A stretch of DNA of 64,000 nt, taken from an uncultured Lachnospiraceae bacterium (GTDB taxonomy: Bacteria > Bacillota > Clostridia > Lachnospirales > Lachnospiraceae). The DNA is taken from positions 1 through 64,000 of the forward strand of contig CANQVH010000001.1 in the NCBI GenBank assembly GCA_947627245.1, read 5' to 3'. Position numbers and translations under genes: made by a program. This document shows, in pieces, positions 17,077 to 25,562 of this stretch. The notes under the pieces were generated by a model. That model had not been told where the DNA came from. It saw nothing but the letters and a program-made list of their open reading frames with translations, and ran no database searches. Numbering within the stretch: the first letter of the stretch is position 1; each line of letters begins with the position of its first letter.

Positions 17077-17223
17077 CCTCTTTCTCCTCTTAGTAATCAT
17101 GATCCTATACTGTTTCCCATCCCATAGGGATTAAATTATCGGATGCTTAACGGTTACAATTTAGCTAATTTTATCAGATAATTTTACGGAAAGCAATCTT
17201 TTCGTATATTTCTCGAAAAGTCC

Positions 17224-17251
17224 TTGTGATTTCTCCGTTTTCCTATATAAT
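17224..17251 (+). promoter_or_regulatory. carB promoter
   Basis: -35 TTGTGA (17224-17229), 16-base spacer, perfect -10 TATAAT (17246-17251). Predicted start near 17258, leaving a leader of about 40 bases with AGGAGG before the ATG. No pyrimidine-type attenuator (PyrR) hairpin is visible in so short a leader. Confidence 0.65.
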
Positions 17252-17296
17252 GGTTAGTTAGAACACCAAATCATACTACATCAGGAGGATACAGGA

Positions 17297-20200
17297 ATGC
17301 CAAAGAGAACGGATATCCACAAGGTGCTTATCATCGGCTCCGGCCCCATCGTAATCGGTCAGGCGTGCGAGTTTGACTACTCCGGCACACAGGCCTGCAA
17401 GGCGCTTCGCAAGCTGGGCTACGAGATCGTGCTGGTGAACTCCAACCCCGCCACGATCATGACCGATCCGGAGATCGCGGACGTCACCTACATCGAGCCA
17501 TTGAATGTAGAGCGTCTGGAGCAGATCATCCAGAAAGAACGTCCGGACGCCCTGCTGCCGAATCTCGGCGGCCAGTCGGGACTAAACCTCTGCGCGGAGC
17601 TGAACAAGGCAGGAATTCTGGACAAATATAAGGTAAAGGTCATCGGCGTGCAGGTGGACGCGATCGAGCGCGGCGAGGACCGCATCGAGTTCAAGAACGC
17701 CATGAACGCCCTCGGCATCGAGATGGCGCGCAGCGAGGTAGCCTACAGCGTAGACGAGGCCCTTTCGATCGCGGACAAGCTCGGCTATCCGGTGGTGCTT
17801 CGTCCCGCCTACACCATGGGCGGCGCGGGCGGCGGTCTGGTTTACAACCGCGAGGAATTGAAGGTAGTCTGCGCGCGTGGTCTGCAGGCAAGCCTCGTGG
17901 GTCAGGTGCTGGTCGAGGAATCCGTGCTCGGCTGGGAAGAGCTGGAGCTTGAAGTTGTGCGAGACGCAGACAACAACATGATTACCGTCTGCTTTATTGA
18001 GAATATCGACCCGATGGGCGTCCATACGGGCGATTCCTTCTGCTCCGCCCCGATGCTCACGATCTCTGAGGAGACGCAGAAGCGCCTACAGGAGCAGGCC
18101 TACCGGATCGTCGAATCCGTACAGGTGATCGGCGGCACGAATGTTCAGTTCGCGCATGATCCGAAGACTGACCGCATCGTCGTCATTGAGATCAACCCTC
18201 GTACTTCCCGCTCCTCTGCACTGGCCTCCAAGGCGACCGGCTTTCCGATCGCGCTGGTCTCCGCGATGCTCGCCTGCGGGCTGACCCTTGCCGACATTCC
18301 GTGCGGAAAATACGGCACGCTGGACAAATATGTCCCGGACGGCGATTACGTAGTAATCAAATTTGCCCGCTGGGCATTTGAGAAATTCAAGGGTGTCGAA
18401 GACAAGCTCGGCACGCAGATGCGCGCGGTCGGCGAGGTCATGAGCATCGGCAAGACCTACAAGGAAGCCTTCCAGAAAGCGATCCGCAGTCTGGAGACCG
18501 GACGCTACGGCCTCGGCCACGCAAAGGATTTCGATACACTCACCAAAGAACAGCTTATGCAGAAGCTCATCACACCGTCCAGCGAGCGCCATTTCGTGAT
18601 GTACGAAGCGCTTCGAAAGGGCGCGACCGTGGATGAGATCCACGAGACCACTCATGTAAAGAAGTGGTTCATCGAGCAGATGAAGGAGCTGGTCGAAGAG
18701 GAAGAGCTTCTGCTTCAGTCCAAGGGTTCCCTGCCCTCCGACGAGCTGCTGATTGCCGCCAAGAAGGACGGCTTCTCGGACAAGTATTTAAGTCAACTGC
18801 TGGAGATCCCGGAAGCGGATGTCAGAGAGCGCCGCATCGCGCTCGGCGTCGAGGAAGCATGGGAGGGCGTCCATGTGAGCGGCACGCAGGATTCCGCTTA
18901 CTACTACTCCACCTACAACGCACCGGACAAGAACCCGGTAAACACAGACAAGCCGAAGGTCATGATCTTAGGCGGAGGCCCGAACCGCATCGGTCAGGGA
19001 ATCGAATTCGATTACTGCTGCGTGCATGCATCGCTCGCCCTGAAAAAGCTGGGCTTTGAGACGATCATCGTCAATTGCAACCCGGAGACGGTATCCACCG
19101 ACTACGACACCTCCGACAAGCTGTATTTTGAACCGCTGACCTTGGAGGACGTACTCAGCATTTATAAGAAGGAGAAGCCGCTGGGCGTGATCGCGCAGTT
19201 CGGCGGACAGACCCCGCTCAATCTTGCGGCGGATCTGGAAAAGAACGGCGTGAAGATCCTCGGCACCTCTCCGTCCGTTATTGATCTGGCGGAGGACCGC
19301 GACCAGTTCCGCGCGATGATGGAGAAGCTGGATATTCCGATGCCGGAATCCGGCATGGCGACTACCGTGGACGAGGCGCTCTCTATCGCCGCGAAGATCG
19401 GCTATCCGGTCATGGTGCGCCCGTCTTACGTACTCGGCGGACGCGGCATGGAGGTCGTCTACGACGATGAGAGCATGACCGAATATATGCAGGCCGCCGT
19501 GGGCGTTACCCCGGACCGCCCGATCCTGATCGATCGCTTCTTGAATCATGCGATGGAATGCGAGGCGGACGCGATCAGCGACGGAACGCACGCCTTCGTG
19601 CCTGCCGTCATGGAGCATATCGAACTGGCCGGCGTCCATTCCGGAGACAGCGCCTGCATCATTCCGAGCGTCCACATCTCGGACGAGAACGTGGCGACGA
19701 TCAAGGAATACACCCGCAGGATTGCGGAGGAAATGCATGTGCGCGGCCTGATGAATATGCAGTACGCGATCGAGAACGGCAGGGTCTTCGTGCTGGAAGC
19801 GAATCCGCGCGCGTCCCGTACCGTACCGTTGGTATCCAAGGTCTGCAACATCCGCATGGTGCCGCTGGCCACCGAGATCATCACCTCGGAGCTGACCGGA
19901 CGCCCGTCGCCCGTGCCTGCCCTGAAGGAACAGGAGATCCCGAACTACGGCGTAAAGGAGGCCGTGTTCCCGTTCAACATGTTCCAAGAGGTAGACCCGA
20001 TTCTCGGCCCGGAGATGCGCTCCACCGGCGAAGTGCTTGGACTTTCCCGCTCCTACGGCGAAGCCTACTACAAGGCGCAGGAGGCGACGCAGTCCCGTTT
20101 GCCGCTTGAGGGAACCGTCCTGATTTCCGTCAACCGCAAGGATAAAGCGGAGGTCGTAGACGTCGCAAGGAAATTTGCGGAGTGCGGTTTCCATATCGTG

Positions 20201-20521
20201 GCGACCGGCACCACCTGCGATCTCATCAACGAGGCAGGCATCGCGGCGGACAAGGTGAAAAAGCTCTATGAGGGACGTCCGAACATCTCCGATATGATCA
20301 CCAACGGGCAGATTGACCTGATCGTGAATTCCCCGGTCGGCAAAGACAGCGTGCATGACGACAGTTATCTGCGCAAAGCCGCGATCAAGGCGAAGGTCCC
20401 GTACCTCACCACGATCGCCGCGGCGATGGCATCCGCAGAGGGAATCTACTACGTAAAGCATCACGGCAACAGCGAGGTGCGATCCCTGCAGATGCTGCAC
20501 AGCGAGATCCACGATAAATAA
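17297..20521 (+). CDS. carB: Carbamoyl-phosphate synthase large chain
   Basis: A full-length 1074-residue enzyme that makes carbamoyl phosphate from bicarbonate, ammonia from glutamine and two ATP, for arginine and pyrimidine synthesis. Both duplicated halves are present: IIGSGPIVIGQACEFDYSG at the N-terminus and ILGGGPNRIGQGIEFDYCC near residue 556, each with an ATP-grasp domain, and a C-terminal MGS-like allosteric domain. AGGAGG sets the start. The small subunit gene carA, usually directly upstream, is not in this window, and no pyr or arg gene is near. Confidence 0.95.
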   Translation: MPKRTDIHKVLIIGSGPIVIGQACEFDYSGTQACKALRKLGYEIVLVNSNPATIMTDPEIADVTYIEPLNVERLEQIIQKERPDALLPNLGGQSGLNLCAELNKAGILDKYKVKVIGVQVDAIERGEDRIEFKNAMNALGIEMARSEVAYSVDEALSIADKLGYPVVLRPAYTMGGAGGGLVYNREELKVVCARGLQASLVGQVLVEESVLGWEELELEVVRDADNNMITVCFIENIDPMGVHTGDSFCSAPMLTISEETQKRLQEQAYRIVESVQVIGGTNVQFAHDPKTDRIVVIEINPRTSRSSALASKATGFPIALVSAMLACGLTLADIPCGKYGTLDKYVPDGDYVVIKFARWAFEKFKGVEDKLGTQMRAVGEVMSIGKTYKEAFQKAIRSLETGRYGLGHAKDFDTLTKEQLMQKLITPSSERHFVMYEALRKGATVDEIHETTHVKKWFIEQMKELVEEEELLLQSKGSLPSDELLIAAKKDGFSDKYLSQLLEIPEADVRERRIALGVEEAWEGVHVSGTQDSAYYYSTYNAPDKNPVNTDKPKVMILGGGPNRIGQGIEFDYCCVHASLALKKLGFETIIVNCNPETVSTDYDTSDKLYFEPLTLEDVLSIYKKEKPLGVIAQFGGQTPLNLAADLEKNGVKILGTSPSVIDLAEDRDQFRAMMEKLDIPMPESGMATTVDEALSIAAKIGYPVMVRPSYVLGGRGMEVVYDDESMTEYMQAAVGVTPDRPILIDRFLNHAMECEADAISDGTHAFVPAVMEHIELAGVHSGDSACIIPSVHISDENVATIKEYTRRIAEEMHVRGLMNMQYAIENGRVFVLEANPRASRTVPLVSKVCNIRMVPLATEIITSELTGRPSPVPALKEQEIPNYGVKEAVFPFNMFQEVDPILGPEMRSTGEVLGLSRSYGEAYYKAQEATQSRLPLEGTVLISVNRKDKAEVVDVARKFAECGFHIVATGTTCDLINEAGIAADKVKKLYEGRPNISDMITNGQIDLIVNSPVGKDSVHDDSYLRKAAIKAKVPYLTTIAAAMASAEGIYYVKHHGNSEVRSLQMLHSEIHDK

Positions 20522-20538
20522 ATGTTTCACAGGCAGAC

Positions 20539-20588
20539 AGAAGCGCCGTACCGTCATTGCACTTATGCACTGATTGTGCGGCGTTTCT
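20539..20588 (+). terminator. Possible carB terminator hairpin
   Basis: AGAAGCGCCG (20539-20548) pairs with CGGCGTTTCT (20579-20588) over ten positions with one G-U. The 30-base interior has its own short GCAC/GTGC pairing. The tract after it (CAAATTTAT) is not a strong T-run, so termination may be partial. Confidence 0.4.
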
Positions 20589-20595
20589 CAAATTT

Positions 20596-20629
20596 ATCTG
20601 TTGACACATATTTAACAGATAATTATAAT
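20596..20629 (+). promoter_or_regulatory. brnTA promoter with overlapping operator palindrome
   Basis: Perfect -35 TTGACA (20601-20606), 17-base spacer, perfect -10 TATAAT (20624-20629). A perfect inverted repeat, ATCTGTT (20596-20602) and AACAGAT (20614-20620), overlaps the -35, the position expected for BrnA or BrnTA autorepression. The predicted transcript start, near 20636, coincides with the toxin's ATG. Confidence 0.75.
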
Positions 20630-20635
20630 ATAATT

Positions 20636-20923
20636 ATGGATAAAATAAAATTTGAATGGGATGAAAACAAAAACCTCTTAAATCAGAAGAAACATAAAAT
20701 ATCATTCGAAGAGGCTCAGACTGTATTCTACGATCCGAAAGCCCTTGTCATTAACGATCCGGATCATTCATTGGAAGAGGACAGATTCATTATCCTCGGA
20801 CTGAGCAGAAACGCAAATTTGCTTGTGGTGTGCCATTGTTACAGAGAATCCGATACTATCATACGAATTATCTCTGCAAGAAAAGCTACCGCAACCGAAT
20901 CCAGACAATATCGCTTATTTTAA
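20636..20923 (+). CDS. brnT: BrnT family toxin
   Basis: A 95-residue type II toxin, a ribonuclease of the BrnT fold. Family features: FEWDENKNLLNQKKHKISFE at the N-terminus, the D-x-DHSLEEDRFIILG core, and the C-terminal RIISARKATATESRQY with conserved Arg, Ser and Arg. The ATG at 20636 has no ribosome site (upstream is AATTATAATATAATT) and sits at the predicted transcript start, so translation is probably leaderless and weak. The antitoxin gene follows after 12 bases with a strong site, favouring antitoxin excess. Confidence 0.88.
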   Translation: MDKIKFEWDENKNLLNQKKHKISFEEAQTVFYDPKALVINDPDHSLEEDRFIILGLSRNANLLVVCHCYRESDTIIRIISARKATATESRQYRLF

Positions 20924-20935
20924 GGAGGTATCATT

Positions 20936-21145
20936 ATGAGAGAGGAATACAATTTCAGTAATGCCCAAAAAAATCCATATATCAAGAAGTTAAAAAAACA
21001 GATTACAATCAATATCGATGCCGATACCATAGATTATTTTAAGAATCAATCAGAATCTTCCGGAATTCCGTATCAGACATTGATCAATCTCTATCTCGCG
21101 GACTGTGCCAGCAAACAGAAACAGCTAAAGCTTAGCTGGCAGTAA
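20936..21145 (+). CDS. brnA: BrnA family antitoxin
   Basis: A 69-residue antitoxin. It has the typical NPYIKKLKKQITINIDADTI segment followed by a ribbon-helix-helix (YFKNQSESSGIPYQTLINLY) that binds DNA, and it should both neutralise BrnT and repress the operon through the palindrome at the promoter. TAAGGAGGT seven bases before the ATG is a near-perfect ribosome site. Its last 14 bases overlap the end of the convergent gene at 21132. Confidence 0.88.
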   Translation: MREEYNFSNAQKNPYIKKLKKQITINIDADTIDYFKNQSESSGIPYQTLINLYLADCASKQKQLKLSWQ

Positions 21146-21941
21146 GTACAGCGAATCCTGCTTTCTCCAGACTTTCCTGCGCTTTCTGCACATTCCGCTC
21201 ACCCTGTATCTCAAGTTCCACGCGTCGGATCTCGCAGGGAAGTCCCATCTGTGCGAGCCATCGGCACATCCGGTCTGCGTCCATGTAAATGCCGTCTCCT
21301 TCTGCAACTCCAAGAAACTCCGCATCCTGAAATACGTCTTTTCCCCTGCCGCCAGCCCGAACGTCTTTTTCTTCAACACCTTTCGATATGCCCGTTGCTC
21401 CCGCGGCACCCTGCAACGCAAGGCGAACGGCAAGGAAAGCGATCTGCTCCTTCAGGATTTTCGCCTGCCGCTCGGAAATCGGATTTCCGTACTCGTCCGA
21501 CAAACGATCAAAAAATCCTTCTCCGACGATCAAGGTCGGACGAAGTCCTGCCTGCTTCTCTCCCGCGCTTTTGACGATCGTCAGGGGATATTCGTCCAGC
21601 TCGATGCCGAAAAGCTCCGCAGCCGTATGATATCTGTCAATTTCAATCTCCACATCCGCACAATAGAGCGCCCACCGCCTGCGAAGGCCGGGAAGACTGT
21701 CCATCCGCTTCAGGATTTCCCCGGAAAATTCCCCGGATTGACTGGATTGTCCCGACTGTCCAAACGATCCGGACGCCGCATATCCTCCCGACTCTGCGGG
21801 CGACACGGTGACGGAAATCCGAAAAAGTGCCTGTTCCCGCGCTCCGGCCTGCCACAACTGCACCGACAGCCATCCGGCCAGCAACAGCAACCCGACAAGG
21901 AGCGGTCGGATACCATTCAGATAAGTTGTTCTCTGCGGCAT
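21132..21941 (-). CDS. Exported single-helix protein, last gene of the ABC locus
   Basis: A 269-residue protein not recognised by family. One N-terminal membrane helix (PLLVGLLLLAGWLSVQLWQ) is followed by an outside domain with a Gly/Ser/Gln-rich linker near residues 50-70 and an alpha/beta region (LYCADVEIEIDRYHTAAELF, PTLIVGEGFFDRL). LPLTIV-like segments and the statement-like GEGFF motif give no assignment. AGGAG and GGGAGG precede the ATG at 21941. It is the last gene of the locus that starts with the response regulator, so it may be an accessory subunit of the exporter. Its 3' end overlaps brnA. Confidence 0.6.
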   Translation of the reverse strand: MPQRTTYLNGIRPLLVGLLLLAGWLSVQLWQAGAREQALFRISVTVSPAESGGYAASGSFGQSGQSSQSGEFSGEILKRMDSLPGLRRRWALYCADVEIEIDRYHTAAELFGIELDEYPLTIVKSAGEKQAGLRPTLIVGEGFFDRLSDEYGNPISERQAKILKEQIAFLAVRLALQGAAGATGISKGVEEKDVRAGGRGKDVFQDAEFLGVAEGDGIYMDADRMCRWLAQMGLPCEIRRVELEIQGERNVQKAQESLEKAGFAVLTAS

Positions 21942-21975
21942 TTTCTCCTGTCCTCCCGTCCGCATGTCGTCTCTC

Positions 21976-22070
21976 ACTGCATCTATCATTTCTCACCGCA
22001 TACGTCTTTTCCTACTGCATGTATCGTTTTTCACCGCGTATATCATTTCTCGATGTATATATCTTTTCCC
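21976..22070. repeat. Five degenerate 19-bp tandem repeats between genes
   Basis: Five units of exactly 19 bases: 21976-21994, 21995-22013, 22014-22032, 22033-22051 and 22052-22070. Plus-strand pattern ACYGCATNTATCNTTTYTC, the last unit most diverged. They fill nearly the whole gap between the stop at 22072 and the next gene, and because 19 is not a multiple of three they are not coding. Confidence 0.8.
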
Positions 22071-22071
22071 G

Positions 22072-24048
22072 TTATCCATTCCGCTCCCGCTGCGCTGCGA
22101 GCAGATCCGCAACCGCATTTTTGCTTCTGCGCAGCCGCCAGCTCATAAAGGCGACAGTCAGCACAAAAAGAATTCCAATCAACACCAAGATCACCGTCTG
22201 CCACTGGTTTGTCTGTTCTGTCGGATTCTCGACAGAGAGCTTCACAACCTGCGGTTCCAAGATCTCCGTGGCATATTCCTGTGTCTGCGTATAAACTTCC
22301 CCGTAAGCGTCCTCGTAGGTCAAGGTCAGCGTGCCCGCAGTCTGCCCGTACAGCTCGTCCGCATCATCCGCATGCTTACCTTCTTTGGATGCTCCCGCAT
22401 CGCCCAGTGATTCCATTGATTTATTTCCGACATAGATTCGCAGCTCTCCCTCATACGAGGCTCCCGCCTCAAGATTTCCGACAAACACGCTTCCGGTCGC
22501 GAACAATCCCTGCCCCGCGAAATCCACCTTCACATTGTAGACGGCTGCCTTCCCGGTGTTGTGCACCGCGAAGCCGCCCTCGACCGTGTCCGTCGAATAT
22601 ACCTGCGGCGCCAGACGGAATCCCTCCAGCACTACCTGCGACGGCTGACAGACGTCCAGCTCTATGATCTCCTCCGCCGTATACGAGGTGCCCTGATCGT
22701 TCTCATAGTCAAAGTGAAACGTCACTGCCGCCTTTCCGGCCTGCGCGTTCGGTTTCAGCGAAAGGAACGTCGGCAGGGAAACCGTCTCCTGCGTCCGAAC
22801 CTTGTCAAAATAGAAAGAAGAACAGCCGAAATCGATCGACTCCGACTCCGCGCTCAGTGTCACCTTCATATTGTAGACCGGCTCGTTTCCCGTCATATTC
22901 TGAAAGACGGTCGCGAACTCATACTCTTGCCCGGCCATGAGCGCTGCGTCGTCCAGACTGTTCGAGATCAGCAGGAATTTCGGCTGACGGTGAATCCGCT
23001 CCGCCTCTCCTCCGGAATACCCGCCGCCCGCATAACCTCCTCCGGAATATCCTCCCGCACTTCCGAGATCATCCAAAGGAAGCTCCCCCGTTTCCGCTTC
23101 CTCCGTTTGCGGCTCTTCCGTCCCCGGTTCCACAGGATTCGTTTCTCCGTTCTGCCCGGCGTTTTCGCCTCCGTTCCCATCATCCGGCCCGAACAAATCT
23201 GCGTTTTCACCCGGATCATCCGGAATGACGATCGGCGGTTCCTCCGCGCCCGGCCCCGATGATTCTGTCTGGCCCGGCGGATTCTCTGTCCCGGGCTTTC
23301 CGGGATCCGTCTCTCCGTTTTGTCCGGCGTTTTCGTTTCCGTTCCCATTATCTGACCCGGACGGATCCGTATTGTCCCCCGGACGATCCGGGACGACGGT
23401 CGACGGTTCTGTCTGATCCGGCGGCTTCTCCGTCCCCGGTTCTGTCTGACTCGGGGGATTCTGTGTCCCCGGTTCCGTCTGGTCCGGCGGATTCTCTGTT
23501 CCCGGCTCCGTCGACTCTGTCTGGCCCGGATTGGGAGCATCCATCCCGTCCGTTACCGTGATGAAGATCCGGCTGGAAAGCTCTGCGCGCCATCCGCTCT
23601 CCGAATAGCCGACCGCCCTGACTGTCACCGGGTACTTGCCGTTCCTTCTGTCTTTTTCCAGCGCGATATCGCAGAAAAACACGTAAGCGTACACCGGATC
23701 TGCCGCCTCCCCGAACCGAAATTCGGATCCCCGGACCTCTTTTCGATAGTTCGCATACACAAACGGCGCATTCTCTCCCATATCAAGCTCTACGCTAAGA
23801 CAGTCATTTTTGAGCGGACCGCTCGAAAGAAACGGGACGACGATGTGCACGGTTCCGTTCTCCACCTTTGGAATATAGCCCTGCGAATAAGAGGTCTCCA
23901 TATTTTCATAGGCATGCGCCGTGTCAATGTCAAGGTAGACCTGACCGCTCTCTCCTGCAAACGCCGTTGTTCCGCCCAAAACAAACATCGTCGTTCCGCT
24001 CAGAAGGACCGCCGTCAGGAGCGCCCAAACTATCCTTTTCTTCTTCAT
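22072..24048 (-). CDS. Large exported anchored protein with CARDB/NEW3-like domains
   Basis: A 658-residue protein. Signal peptide at residues 1-31, an N-terminal beta domain to about 170, then a 170-residue Pro/Glu/Thr/Gly/Asn-rich linker with repeats such as TEPGTENPPDQ and ENAGQNGETDP and a GGYSGGGYAGGGYSGG stretch. Residues about 350-590 are two beta-sandwich units of the CARDB/NEW3 or COG1361 kind (VYNMKVTLSAES, AVYNVKVDFAGQ). One C-terminal membrane helix (TVILVLIGILFVLTVAFM) precedes a basic tail. The start ATG overlaps the ATPase stop by four bases, which ties it to the exporter. Confidence 0.75.
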   Translation of the reverse strand: MKKKRIVWALLTAVLLSGTTMFVLGGTTAFAGESGQVYLDIDTAHAYENMETSYSQGYIPKVENGTVHIVVPFLSSGPLKNDCLSVELDMGENAPFVYANYRKEVRGSEFRFGEAADPVYAYVFFCDIALEKDRRNGKYPVTVRAVGYSESGWRAELSSRIFITVTDGMDAPNPGQTESTEPGTENPPDQTEPGTQNPPSQTEPGTEKPPDQTEPSTVVPDRPGDNTDPSGSDNGNGNENAGQNGETDPGKPGTENPPGQTESSGPGAEEPPIVIPDDPGENADLFGPDDGNGGENAGQNGETNPVEPGTEEPQTEEAETGELPLDDLGSAGGYSGGGYAGGGYSGGEAERIHRQPKFLLISNSLDDAALMAGQEYEFATVFQNMTGNEPVYNMKVTLSAESESIDFGCSSFYFDKVRTQETVSLPTFLSLKPNAQAGKAAVTFHFDYENDQGTSYTAEEIIELDVCQPSQVVLEGFRLAPQVYSTDTVEGGFAVHNTGKAAVYNVKVDFAGQGLFATGSVFVGNLEAGASYEGELRIYVGNKSMESLGDAGASKEGKHADDADELYGQTAGTLTLTYEDAYGEVYTQTQEYATEILEPQVVKLSVENPTEQTNQWQTVILVLIGILFVLTVAFMSWRLRRSKNAVADLLAAQRERNG

Positions 24049-24692
24049 CCTGCCCGCACCTCGCTCATCACGCCTGCATCCATCTCAAACACCCGGTCGC
24101 AGAGGATACGGATATCCTCACTGTTATGGCTTGCCAGAAGGATCGTCCGCCCTCTTTCCTTTTCCTGCAAAAGAAGACCGCGGATCTCTTCCACCCCGTG
24201 CCGGTCAAGTCCGTTGAACGGCTCATCGAGCACAAGAAGTTCTGGGCTCTCCATGATCGTCTGCGCGATGCCGAGTCTCTGCCGCATCCCGAGCGAGTAC
24301 TTTGCCACCGGCTTTTTCAGATTCGGGTCAAGCCCCACGCGCAGCAGCGTCTCCGTGATCCGAACGCGTTTTATCCTTCCCCTCAGATCCGCCAGAATCT
24401 CCAAATTCCGCCTGCCGCTCAGATTGCCCAGAAAACCCGGCGTCTCTATGATCACGCCAAGGCTCTCCGGAAAATCGATTTCTTTTCCGATCAGTTTTCC
24501 GCCCACCCTTACAAGCCCTTCCGTGACAGGCAAAAAGCCGCAGATACATTTCATCAGCACCGTCTTGCCGGATCCGTTGTTCCCGACAATCCCGCAGACC
24601 GTTCCGCGCTCCAGAGAAAAATCCAGACGTTTCAGAATCTCCTCTCGCCCGAAGCATTTGCGCACGCCGATGAGCTCAATGTAATTCTCCAT
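24045..24692 (-). CDS. ABC transporter ATP-binding protein
   Basis: A 215-residue ATPase of export type. Walker A is GNNGSGKT, the signature is YSLGMRQRL, Walker B is LLVLDEPFNGLD and the switch His is in LLASHNSEDI. It resembles the ATPases of CcmA/BcrA-like systems that pair with ABC-2 permeases. GGAG seven bases upstream supports the start. It ends in an ATGA overlap with the exported protein gene and follows the two permease genes. Confidence 0.92.
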   Translation of the reverse strand: MENYIELIGVRKCFGREEILKRLDFSLERGTVCGIVGNNGSGKTVLMKCICGFLPVTEGLVRVGGKLIGKEIDFPESLGVIIETPGFLGNLSGRRNLEILADLRGRIKRVRITETLLRVGLDPNLKKPVAKYSLGMRQRLGIAQTIMESPELLVLDEPFNGLDRHGVEEIRGLLLQEKERGRTILLASHNSEDIRILCDRVFEMDAGVMSEVRAG

Positions 24693-24713
24693 ATCGCGTC
24701 TCCTCGCATCATG

Positions 24714-24795
24714 TTTCTTTCAATACACGGATGAGTGCCAGAGCATGCAGCTTCACGTTTCCTCCAATACACGAATGAGAGCCAGAGCATGCAGC
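24714..24795. repeat. 44-bp-period tandem duplication at the permease 3' end
   Basis: Bases 24714-24751 and 24758-24795 are copies 44 bases apart differing at only a few positions. The upstream-in-transcription copy encodes the permease's last residues ALHALALIRVLEET and stop; the other repeats the same tail (LHALALIRVLKET) beyond the stop. Confidence 0.8.
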
Positions 24796-25481
24796 GCCGC
24801 GCACCCGACCGACAGAAGTAAAAGAAAGAGCCACAGTCCAAACCCGCCTTCTCCCCAATTTTGCGATGCGCCGATCCACTCCGCCGGGTCGATACAGTAA
24901 AGCCCTTCCAGATAGCGGTCTCTCAGGATTACACAGGTGTAAAACAGGACAAACGGAAGTCCGAACGCCAGATAGACCGTGCCGCCCATGATCGCGCACA
25001 CTGCGCTCAAAGACGACAGCGCGCTCGCAATCAGGCACACCCGTCCGGATACTTCCAGAAGCTCCCAAATCGGCTCCGCCGGCCAATCCCAGACCGCCTC
25101 CCGCGCAAAAAAGAGCAAAAAAAAGAAAAGCGTGCCCAAAAATATTGCAAGAAACCACACCAGCGCGCCGGACAGCGCAGTTGTAAACACCTTATCCAGA
25201 CAGTATTCGCTTTTTCCCCTGCGAATGATCAAAAAGCGCTGAAATTTTCCCTGCCGCTCCCGCAGATATTCGTCTCCGTATGGGAACACGGCCGTCACCG
25301 GAAGCAGAAACAGCACCGTCTTGGATTTCAGCGCATCTGTCGTCAGCTTGAGGAAGGTTCCCGCCGCAAGAGCCGTCTCCGTCATCGTTTCTGTCCATGT
25401 CGTTCCCGCCAAAATCCCGAGGAAAGAGACCAACACCGCCAGATAAAACTTCCTGTCCCGAAGCATTCTTTTCAGATCCAT
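24753..25481 (-). CDS. ABC-2-type permease subunit (first of two)
   Basis: A 242-residue integral membrane protein with about six helices: an N-terminal FYLAVLVSFLGILAG, a cytoplasmic loop with REROGKFQR-like RERQGKFQRFLIIRRGKSEY, then five more helices ending SVGCAALHALALIR. This is the ABC-2/BcrB-like plan of exporters. It pairs with the permease at 25563 and the ATPase at 24045. AAAGGG lies about ten bases before the ATG. Its 3' end is duplicated just downstream (24714-24795). Confidence 0.75.
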   Translation of the reverse strand: MDLKRMLRDRKFYLAVLVSFLGILAGTTWTETMTETALAAGTFLKLTTDALKSKTVLFLLPVTAVFPYGDEYLRERQGKFQRFLIIRRGKSEYCLDKVFTTALSGALVWFLAIFLGTLFFFLLFFAREAVWDWPAEPIWELLEVSGRVCLIASALSSLSAVCAIMGGTVYLAFGLPFVLFYTCVILRDRYLEGLYCIDPAEWIGASQNWGEGGFGLWLFLLLLSVGCAALHALALIRVLEET

Positions 25482-25562
25482 CGCATGAAATCCCTTTCAC
25501 ACTGTTCCATCCCAAGAAGCGTGAGAATATTTATAATTACTATGGCACGATCACAACTATTT

